DNA of 32,578 bases. Origin: Desulfobacca sp. 4484_104 (GTDB lineage Bacteria > Desulfobacterota > Desulfobaccia > Desulfobaccales > Desulfobaccaceae). The stretch spans positions 1 through 32,578 of the forward strand of contig MUKC01000064.1 of the NCBI GenBank assembly GCA_002049795.1. Direction: 5' to 3'. Positions 26,466 to 32,578 of the stretch are shown here, in pieces; position 1 is the first letter of the stretch; every line of letters starts with the position of its first letter. The notes below the pieces were generated by a model. The model made no database searches, had not been told where the DNA came from, and was given only the letters and a program-made list of their open reading frames with translations. A program made the translations under genes and the position numbers.

Positions 26466-28985
26466 ATGTTTGGAGCACTCGTTAAAAAGATTTGGGGCAG
26501 TAAAAATGACCGTGAATTGCGTCGCCTGGCCCCGCTGGTAGAGCAGGTGAACAGCCTGGAGCCGGGCTTACAAAAACTCTCCGATGCCCAGTTGCAGGCC
26601 AAGACCGCTGAGTTCAAAGCCCGCTTGGAACAGGGCGCCAGTCTCGAAGAGTTGTTGCCGGAGGCCTTTGCGGTAGCCCGGGAAGCCTCAGTCCGGGTGT
26701 TGGGCATGCGGCCTTTTGACGTGCAGATCATCGGCGCCGCAGTGCTGCACGAAGGCAAAATTGCCGAAATGAAAACCGGCGAAGGCAAGACCCTGGTGGC
26801 GGTATTGCCGGTCTATCTCAATGCCTTAACCGGTGACGGCGTGCATGTAGTTACCGTCAACGATTATCTGGCCCGGCGGGACAGCGCCTGGATGGGTAAG
26901 GTTTATCAATTTTTAGGCCTCCGGGTCGGGATCATCGTCCACGGTCTGGACGACCAGGAACGGCGCCAGGCCTATGCCGCGGATGTCACCTACGGCACCA
27001 ACAACGAATTCGGCTTTGACTATCTGCGGGATAATATGAAGTTCTCGCTGGCCGACTACGTGCAGCGGGGTTTCAACTACGCCATTGTCGATGAAGTGGA
27101 CTCCATCCTGATTGATGAGGCCCGGACGCCGTTGATTATTTCCGGACCTGCAGAGGAGTCGACTCAGCTTTACGTCCATCTTGATCGGGTGGTGCCCAAG
27201 CTCAGGTCCGGCCAGGATTATAGCATTGATGAAAAATCCCGGACCGTCAACCTGACCGAAGACGGCGTAGCCCACGTGGAAAAGCTCATCCGGGTCAGCA
27301 ATCTCTATGATCCCAAGAACATCGAAATCCTGCACCATGTCAATCAGGCCCTGAAAGCCCATGCCCTGTTCAAACGGGATGTCGATTACATTGTCAAGGA
27401 TGGCCAGGTCATCATCGTTGACGAGTTCACCGGTCGGTTGATGCCCGGGCGGCGTTATTCGGATGGCCTGCACCAGGCCCTGGAGGCCAAAGAAGGGGTT
27501 CGGATCGAAAGCGAAAATCAGACCCTGGCCTCCATTACCTTCCAGAATTTTTTCCGGATGTATCGCAAACTGGCCGGAATGACCGGGACCGCGGATACCG
27601 AAGCCGAAGAATTTAAAAAGATCTATAACCTGGATGTGGTGGTCGTCCCCACGCATAAAAAGATGATTCGGACTGACTATCCTGATGTCATCTATAAAAC
27701 CGAGGCCGAGAAATTTAATGCCATAGTGGAGGAAATTAATGACTGTCACCGTCGTGGCCAACCGGTGCTGGTCGGCACCACCTCGGTAGAAAAGTCGGAG
27801 CGCTTGAGCCGCATGCTTAAACGGGAGGGCATCAAACACGAGGTGCTGAATGCCAAGCATCACGAAAAAGAGGCTCAGATCGTGGCGCAGGCCGGGCAGT
27901 CAGCAGCGGTCACCATCGCTACTAATATGGCGGGCCGCGGCACCGACATTGTGCTGGGTCCGGGGGTGGTAGAAACGGGGGGACTGCATATCCTGGGCAC
28001 CGAACGCCACGAAAGCCGGCGGATCGACAATCAATTACGGGGCCGCTCCGGACGTCAAGGAGATCCCGGCACTTCCAGGTTTTACCTATCCCTCGAAGAT
28101 GATCTGTTGCGTATCTTCGGCTCCGAGCGGGTCAAAGGCTTAATGGGTCGCCTGGGCATGGAAGAGGGGGAGCCTATCGAACACAAAATGGTCACCAATG
28201 CCATTGAACGGGCCCAGAAGCGAGTGGAAAGCCATAACTTCGACATCCGCAAGCACCTCCTGGAATATGACAATGTGATGAATAAACAACGGGAGGTAAT
28301 TTATGGTCAGCGCCGGGAGATCTTACAGGGAGAAAATCTCAAAGAAGATGTCCTGGAAATAGCTATGGAACTGGTGGATGAGATGGTGGCCGAATACACC
28401 AGTAACACCTCGTTACCGGAAGAATGGGACCTGAAAGGCATTGAAGATGCCTGTTTGCGGCAATTTGGCCTGCAAGTCAGTCTTAATTCTGGCAATCCCC
28501 ATCAGCTCAGTCAGGAGGACTTAGAAGATTATCTGCACGAACAGGTGCAACAGGCCTATGAAGCTAAGGAGCAAGAGATCGGGCCGGATATTTTCCAAGA
28601 AGTGCAGCAGATGATTATGCTGCAGATGGTGGATAATAACTGGAAAGAGCATCTGTTATCCATGGATCATCTCCGGGATGGTATCGGGCTTAGGGGTTAT
28701 GCCCAGGTGGATCCGCTCCGGGAATATCAGCGGGAAGGCTACAGCATGTTTGTGGAGATGATCCACCGCATTAAGGAAGATACCATTAGGGCCCTGTTCC
28801 AGATCCGGTTGCGTCAGCCCCAGGAATATGTGGAACAGGAACGCCGGGAACAGCCGCTGGTTTTCAGTCACGGCGGCAACGGCGAGCGCCAGCCGGTAAA
28901 AAGAGCCGGCAAGAAAGTAGGGCGTAATGACCCTTGTCCCTGTGGCAGCGGGAAAAAATACAAAAAGTGCTGTGGCCGCAAATAA
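26466..28985 (+). CDS. secA: preprotein translocase ATPase SecA
   Basis: An 839-residue motor that pushes unfolded proteins through SecYEG. Walker A is MKTGEGKT (102-109); the DEAD-like [19 protein letters not shown], the preprotein cross-linking domain and motif [23 protein letters not shown] (read in two parts around 516-538) are complete. The C-terminal zinc-binding SEC-C tail is present: C824, C826, C835 and C836 in [15 protein letters not shown], which binds SecB or ribosomes. The ATG 26466 has AGGA close upstream. argJ overlaps its last 59 bases in another frame. Full length and intact. Confidence 0.98.
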   Translation: MFGALVKKIWGSKNDRELRRLAPLVEQVNSLEPGLQKLSDAQLQAKTAEFKARLEQGASLEELLPEAFAVAREASVRVLGMRPFDVQIIGAAVLHEGKIAEMKTGEGKTLVAVLPVYLNALTGDGVHVVTVNDYLARRDSAWMGKVYQFLGLRVGIIVHGLDDQERRQAYAADVTYGTNNEFGFDYLRDNMKFSLADYVQRGFNYAIVDEVDSILIDEARTPLIISGPAEESTQLYVHLDRVVPKLRSGQDYSIDEKSRTVNLTEDGVAHVEKLIRVSNLYDPKNIEILHHVNQALKAHALFKRDVDYIVKDGQVIIVDEFTGRLMPGRRYSDGLHQALEAKEGVRIESENQTLASITFQNFFRMYRKLAGMTGTADTEAEEFKKIYNLDVVVVPTHKKMIRTDYPDVIYKTEAEKFNAIVEEINDCHRRGQPVLVGTTSVEKSERLSRMLKREGIKHEVLNAKHHEKEAQIVAQAGQSAAVTIATNMAGRGTDIVLGPGVVETGGLHILGTERHESRRIDNQLRGRSGRQGDPGTSRFYLSLEDDLLRIFGSERVKGLMGRLGMEEGEPIEHKMVTNAIERAQKRVESHNFDIRKHLLEYDNVMNKQREVIYGQRREILQGENLKEDVLEIAMELVDEMVAEYTSNTSLPEEWDLKGIEDACLRQFGLQVSLNSGNPHQLSQEDLEDYLHEQVQQAYEAKEQEIGPDIFQEVQQMIMLQMVDNNWKEHLLSMDHLRDGIGLRGYAQVDPLREYQREGYSMFVEMIHRIKEDTIRALFQIRLRQPQEYVEQERREQPLVFSHGGNGERQPVKRAGKKVGRNDPCPCGSGKKYKKCCGRK

Positions 28986-30174
28986 ACTGATTGTTCCAGG
29001 TTTTCGGGCCGCCGCGGCGTCAGCCGGGATCAAAAAGGGGCAACAACCCGATCTGGCCCTGATCACCGCCATCCGACCGGCAGCCGCGGCCGGGGTATTT
29101 ACTACCAATCGGGTAAAGGCCGCGCCGGTAGTAATCAGTCGGGAACGGCTGCGCTCCGGCCGGGCCCAGGCTTTGCTGGTCAATAGTGGCAACGCCAACG
29201 CCTGTACCGGGGCCCAAGGCCTGGAAGCTGCCTGGGAAGCTAGTCATTGGATCGCTCGCTATCTTAATATCCCGGACAGATTGGTATTACCGGCTTCGAC
29301 CGGGGTTATTGGCCAGAAGCTGCCCACCGGAAAGATTTTGGCAGCCTTGCCCGATCTGGTCACCCGCCTGGACCCCGAGGGTCTTTCGGAGGTGGCCCAG
29401 GCCATCATGACCACTGATACCTTTGCCAAGACCGCTCAGATTGACGGGCATATCGGTGATCATCCGCTCACCGTAGCCGGCATTGCCAAAGGAGCCGGGA
29501 TGATTCATCCCCGGATGGCTACACTGCTGGCATTTATTTTCACTGATGCGGCAATCAGCCCCTCGCTGTTAAAAACCTACCTCAAGGCCGGCTTAGCCCA
29601 GAGTTTTAACCGGATCAGCGTCGATGGCGACACCAGCACCAATGACACCGTCATAGTAATGGCCAGTGGCCAGGCCCGCAACCAGCTTTTAGACCGCCCC
29701 GACAGTGCCGCGGGCCAGGATTTTGCCACCCTGCTCCATCAGGTCATGGCCGATCTGGCTGTCCAGATTGTCCGGGATGGCGAAGGCGCGCAGCGTTGTT
29801 ATCGAGTCATAGTAGATGGCGCGGTCAATGCCGTTGAGGCTCGCAAAGCCGCGGCTACCGTGGCGACCTCGCCGCTGGTCAAAACTGCCGTCACCGGCGC
29901 CGACGCTAATTGGGGGCGGATCATGGCAGCTCTGGGCCGCTCCGGGGCCCGGTTCGACCCGGAACAGGTGGACATCTTCTTCGGCCCCCACCAGGTGGTC
30001 AGAAATGGCCAGGCTATTGGCCCAGCCGCGGAACTTGATTTTGGAGATTTACCTGAGCTAAAAGATCCTTTACTTAAAGATAGCCCTCTAGAAGACCTTT
30101 GCGCTTTGTATATTGCTCGCTTACAGAACTTGCTAGACGAAGCTCGACTTTATTTTATTGGTGAGAAAGTGTAA
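28927..30174 (+). CDS. argJ: ArgJ ornithine acetyltransferase with a replaced C-terminus
   Basis: ArgJ moves acetyl from N-acetylornithine to glutamate, and it is made as a precursor that cuts itself before a Thr. The core is present: T125 (ASTGVIG), K188 ([11 protein letters not shown]), self-cleavage site A198/T199 (MATLLAF), then [12 protein letters not shown] and [15 protein letters not shown]. After GPAAELDF (about residue 372) the family normally continues for about 40 residues to a conserved CDLTYDYVKINADY-type end that helps form the active site. Here it is replaced by [17 protein letters not shown] and an unrelated AT-rich tail with different codon use. Activity is doubtful. The ATG at 28927 overlaps secA by 59 bases; a GTG at 28972 gives a more normal N-terminus. 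Confidence 0.85.
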   Translation: MTLVPVAAGKNTKSAVAANKLIVPGFRAAAASAGIKKGQQPDLALITAIRPAAAAGVFTTNRVKAAPVVISRERLRSGRAQALLVNSGNANACTGAQGLEAAWEASHWIARYLNIPDRLVLPASTGVIGQKLPTGKILAALPDLVTRLDPEGLSEVAQAIMTTDTFAKTAQIDGHIGDHPLTVAGIAKGAGMIHPRMATLLAFIFTDAAISPSLLKTYLKAGLAQSFNRISVDGDTSTNDTVIVMASGQARNQLLDRPDSAAGQDFATLLHQVMADLAVQIVRDGEGAQRCYRVIVDGAVNAVEARKAAATVATSPLVKTAVTGADANWGRIMAALGRSGARFDPEQVDIFFGPHQVVRNGQAIGPAAELDFGDLPELKDPLLKDSPLEDLCALYIARLQNLLDEARLYFIGEKV

Positions 30175-30290
30175 AGAGCAACAGGGTCCGCCCCGCTGAA
30201 TATGGAAATTCTAAGATAACCGCTACAAAAAAAATTAGCGTAGCTGGTAATTATCTCAGTTTAATACAACAATTCGCTGAGGCTAAAAAA

Positions 30291-30509
30291 ATGGAAGGGT
30301 TTACCGCGGTATTTGAACAACAAGAGGATTGGTGGATTGGTTATGTAGAAGAATTGCCTGGAGCCAACACCCTGGGGCGGACTTTAGAAGAAACACGTTC
30401 TAATTTACAGGAAGCCATAAAACTTATTATAGAAGCAAACCGCGCCTTGGCTCAACAAGAAATTGCAGGAAAGCAAGTAATTAGAGAGAAGTTGATGGTT
30501 CAGGTGTAA
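30291..30509 (+). CDS. hicB: HicB-family antitoxin
   Basis: A 72-residue protein with the partial RNase-H fold of HicB: FTAVFEQQEDWWIGYVEELPG, then NTLGRTLEETRSNLQEAIKLIIEANR. It has no obvious C-terminal DNA-binding domain. It should neutralise the HicA ribonuclease encoded next, and its TAA overlaps the hicA ATG by one base. GAGG lies 8 bases before the ATG. The module is more AT-rich than secA and argJ and follows the odd argJ tail, suggesting gain by transfer. Confidence 0.88.
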   Translation: MEGFTAVFEQQEDWWIGYVEELPGANTLGRTLEETRSNLQEAIKLIIEANRALAQQEIAGKQVIREKLMVQV

Positions 30510-30703
30510 TGAAGCGCCGTGCCTTGTTAAGCCATGTTAAGCAACAAGGGTGTAAACTGCTACGTGAAGGGTGTAGTCACTCGGTTTATTGGAACCCGGT
30601 CAATCGCCAAAGAGCGTCTCTACCCAGACATACCGAGATAATAGATACACTTGCCAGGAGGAAATGTAAGGATTTGGGTATAGGTAGGCCCACATTAAAG
30701 TAA
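30509..30703 (+). CDS. hicA: HicA-family mRNA interferase toxin
   Basis: A 64-residue double-stranded-RNA-binding-like toxin that cleaves mRNA during translation. The catalytic His lies in the GCSHSVYWNP segment (family GG/SHS), with the later RASLPRHTEI and LARRKCKDLGI conserved. Translational coupling to hicB (TAATG) is clear. The order is antitoxin first, the reverse of the E. coli hicA-hicB locus. The frame is intact, unlike the RelE-type module at 17068-17588. Confidence 0.87.
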   Translation: MKRRALLSHVKQQGCKLLREGCSHSVYWNPVNRQRASLPRHTEIIDTLARRKCKDLGIGRPTLK

Positions 30704-30776
30704 GGTATGCAAAGTCAGGACTATTATTTACCCCCGCCTCAACATCGAAATCCCAGGCTCAAGGGATAAGCAAAAG

Positions 30777-31346
30777 TCACTGGAACTTTATCGCCTCCGC
30801 TACGATCTGGTATCCGGCCCGGATCTGGTCTGAGGGCATAAGCGTGCCGGTGACCACAATCTCACCCGGCCAGTCCTGGCTGGTGAGGCGCTGGACCGTA
30901 TCATTATCGGTAAGGTTGCCAAAATAGACCAGGACCTGCTCTTGGGGGCCTTTCAGGAAAAACGACTTGCGGTGAATCAGCACCAGAGCGAGTTGACCTT
31001 TGACGGTCACCTGGCTCCCCAGGTAGCGACTTGGGGTTTGCAGAAGTTGATCGACGGTTAATCCGCCTTCTTCAGGGGAGAAGGCTTGATTCTCTGGTCC
31101 TGGCGATTGTTTGGCCAATAAGGAGAGTACCTGCTGCTGATCGGTGTGAATTTGCCCCAACTTATCCTCCAGTTTGACCATTTCTGCCTTAAGGGCCTTA
31201 ATCTCCTCCCGAATCTGCTGTACTTCTGAAGCTGGCGCGCCGCAGGCCACCAGGCCCAGGCACGCGGTTAGGGCCAAAGCCAGCCTCCGGTTTCGGTATC
31301 TTGTCGTCCTAACGGATATAGTATCCCGCCACTTTAAGGCTGCCAT
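30777..31346 (-). CDS. putative lipoprotein with coiled coil and OB-fold-like domain
   Basis: A 189-residue exported protein. A hydrophobic stretch (22-34, LALALTACLGLVA) ends in a lipobox-like LVAC with C35 as the probable lipidated cysteine. A predicted coiled coil (about 41-77, VQQIREEIKALKAEM onward) follows, then a beta-rich domain (about 95-189) with GSQVTVKGQLALV and GEIVVTGTL, resembling an OB fold. I do not recognise a named family. The start overlaps the preceding DUF4019 gene by 38 bases, so the two are co-transcribed on the minus strand; the 20-residue N-region before the signal is unusually long. Confidence 0.6.
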   Translation of the reverse strand: MAALKWRDTISVRTTRYRNRRLALALTACLGLVACGAPASEVQQIREEIKALKAEMVKLEDKLGQIHTDQQQVLSLLAKQSPGPENQAFSPEEGGLTVDQLLQTPSRYLGSQVTVKGQLALVLIHRKSFFLKGPQEQVLVYFGNLTDNDTVQRLTSQDWPGEIVVTGTLMPSDQIRAGYQIVAEAIKFQ

Positions 31347-31737
31347 CTTTCTCCTGTTGCAGGGTAACCGTCTCGGTCGCAGTTTTTTTATGCTGGAATG
31401 AAGATTTTAGGGTAAACACCAGGTAAAGGCCATCGGGTGCCCCCGGCAAGGAGGTATGGCGCTCAGATTCGGTAATATGCCGAGAGACCAGGGACCCCAA
31501 AGGCCGTCGCGCCCCATTGAGACTTTCAACCCACTTGGCCTGACTGAGCACACCCTTAAAATACGTCGAGGTCAGCTCATAACTGGCCGCATAATCACCC
31601 TTATCAATCATCTTAAGAAATTTGAAAACCTCTTGCTGCCCCTGCGGGTCTTTATTTTTGCTTTGCCCAGCGGCTGGCAAAATTAAGCTAAAAACCAGGA
31701 TAACTACTATTACTAACAATCTATTAAAACTAAACAT
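31309..31737 (-). CDS. DUF4019-type exported protein
   Basis: A 142-residue protein with a signal peptide (about 1-24, [20 protein letters not shown]) and a domain resembling DUF4019: [51 protein letters not shown], then VAGYYIR at the end. Function unknown. The ATG 31737 is preceded by a run of seven G on the coding strand 6 bases away, which may act as the ribosome site. It is divergent from the UDP-glucuronate decarboxylase gene and overlaps the lipoprotein gene. Confidence 0.75.
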   Translation of the reverse strand: MFSFNRLLVIVVILVFSLILPAAGQSKNKDPQGQQEVFKFLKMIDKGDYAASYELTSTYFKGVLSQAKWVESLNGARRPLGSLVSRHITESERHTSLPGAPDGLYLVFTLKSSFQHKKTATETVTLQQEKDGSLKVAGYYIR

Positions 31738-31832
31738 TTATTACCCCCCCTGTCAATGCAAAATTGCTGGACTTTTATAGTGGTTTGGGAAAGAATAGAA
31801 TGGTTTTGGATAGAATGCTAAGGAGAGCTGTT

Positions 31833-32578
31833 ATGGCGCGTGTATTGGTCACCGGCGGCGCCGGGTTTATCGGCTCGCATCTGGTGGAATGCCTCCTGAA
31901 GCAGGGACATGAGGTTATTTCTCTGGACAACTATTTCACCGGTTCCAAGGACAATCTCCTGCATCTCAGAGATCACCCCTGCTTAGAAATTATCCGGCAT
32001 GATCTGGTGAATCCCATCATGCTGGAGGTCGATCAGATTTACAACCTGGCCTGTCCGGCTTCGCCGGTGCATTATCAATATAATCCGGTGAAAACCATCA
32101 AAACCAACGTCTTGGGCACCCTGTATATGCTGGGGCTGGCCAAACGGGTCAAGGCCCGCATCCTGCAAGCCTCCACCTCGGAAATTTATGGTGATCCCAC
32201 GGTACATCCCCAGACAGAGAACTATTGGGGCAATGTCAATTGCGTGGGCATCCGCAGTTGCTACGATGAGGGGAAAAGGGTCGCCGAAACCTTGATGATG
32301 GATTATCATCGGCAAAATCAGGTAGAGATTCGCATTGCCCGTATTTTTAATACCTATGGGCCCCGCATGGCAATCAATGATGGCCGGGTAATCAGCAACT
32401 TTATTGTCCAGGCCTTAACCGGCCAGGAACTGACGATCTATGGCCAGGGCCTGCAGACCCGTTCTTTCTGCTATGTCTCAGATCTGGTCGAGGGCTTGGT
32501 GCGCTTAATGAATTATGAAACCTTTGAAGGCCCGGTTAATCTGGGAAACCCGGAAGAATTTACCATCCTGGAGCTGGC
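31833..32578 (+). CDS. UDP-glucuronate decarboxylase, 3' end outside the window
   Basis: An open frame of 248 codons running off the window. It is an extended short-chain dehydrogenase that makes UDP-xylose from UDP-glucuronate for surface polysaccharide. The NAD site is [11 protein letters not shown] (6-16). The catalytic region shows STSEIYGDP (114-122), then [19 protein letters not shown] with Y144-x3-K148, the UXS signature that separates it from glucose epimerases and dehydratases. AGGAG lies 8 bases before the ATG. The full family length is about 310-320 residues, so about 65 residues are missing from view. Confidence 0.93.
   Translation, partial: MARVLVTGGAGFIGSHLVECLLKQGHEVISLDNYFTGSKDNLLHLRDHPCLEIIRHDLVNPIMLEVDQIYNLACPASPVHYQYNPVKTIKTNVLGTLYMLGLAKRVKARILQASTSEIYGDPTVHPQTENYWGNVNCVGIRSCYDEGKRVAETLMMDYHRQNQVEIRIARIFNTYGPRMAINDGRVISNFIVQALTGQELTIYGQGLQTRSFCYVSDLVEGLVRLMNYETFEGPVNLGNPEEFTILEL

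Noticed and set aside
26913-27863. 316-codon open frame on the minus strand
   Set aside because: It lies wholly inside secA in the opposite strand; the secA protein is complete and recognisable, and the antisense translation matches no family.

Overview
The window looks like a chromosomal segment of an anaerobic sulfate-reducing bacterium of the Desulfobacterota, and a Desulfobacca- or Syntrophobacterales-like organism is my best guess. The evidence is an intact dsrA-dsrB-dsrD-cbiA(dsrN)-ferredoxin run (20280-24752) for dissimilatory sulfite reduction, plus a CooC-type nickel ATPase (157-858) that implies a carbon monoxide dehydrogenase elsewhere in the genome. The species guess is inference, because no database search was possible.

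Layout. 1-2524: a CooC-like ATPase and an M24 Xaa-Pro peptidase, both on the minus strand, flank an AT-rich Fur-box-like palindrome and a wrecked PaaI-type thioesterase. 2657-12892: a long plus-strand chemosensory cluster in the order cheY, cheX, cheA, mcp, cheW, cheD, cheR, cheD, HDOD, response regulator, cheX, cheB. The mcp, cheW and cheR genes each lose an internal block together with the reading frame, while cheA, cheB, both cheD, both cheX and both receiver genes are open. 13050-16947: HAD phosphatase, lepA, lepB and an internally deleted ABC-type substrate-binding protein. 17000-20150: palindromic repeats, a dead toxin-antitoxin remnant, a broken catalytic M16 peptidase and its intact non-catalytic partner. 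20181-24808: the dsr operon from a strong promoter to an intrinsic terminator. 24934-30174: an FKBP-type isomerase, an ArgA-like acetyltransferase, a 470-base gap holding a possible small RNA and a GC-rich hairpin, then secA and argJ. 30291-30703: hicBA. 30777-31737: two exported small proteins on the minus strand. 31833-end: a UDP-glucuronate decarboxylase gene cut by the window edge.

How the genes work together. DsrAB reduces sulfite, DsrD is its small activator, CbiA/DsrN probably amidates the siroheme cofactor, and the ferredoxin may feed electrons. In the chemosensory cluster, two receiver-CheX pairs bracket the array, and one of the two CheD proteins lacks its catalytic cysteine.

The most striking overall feature is the density of internal deletions. 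At least six genes between 1076 and 18695 have lost conserved internal blocks, most with a change of frame, and ArgJ has lost its conserved C-terminus to AT-rich DNA next to hicBA. Either this genome is decaying locally or the sequence or assembly drops segments; the sequence alone cannot decide between them.
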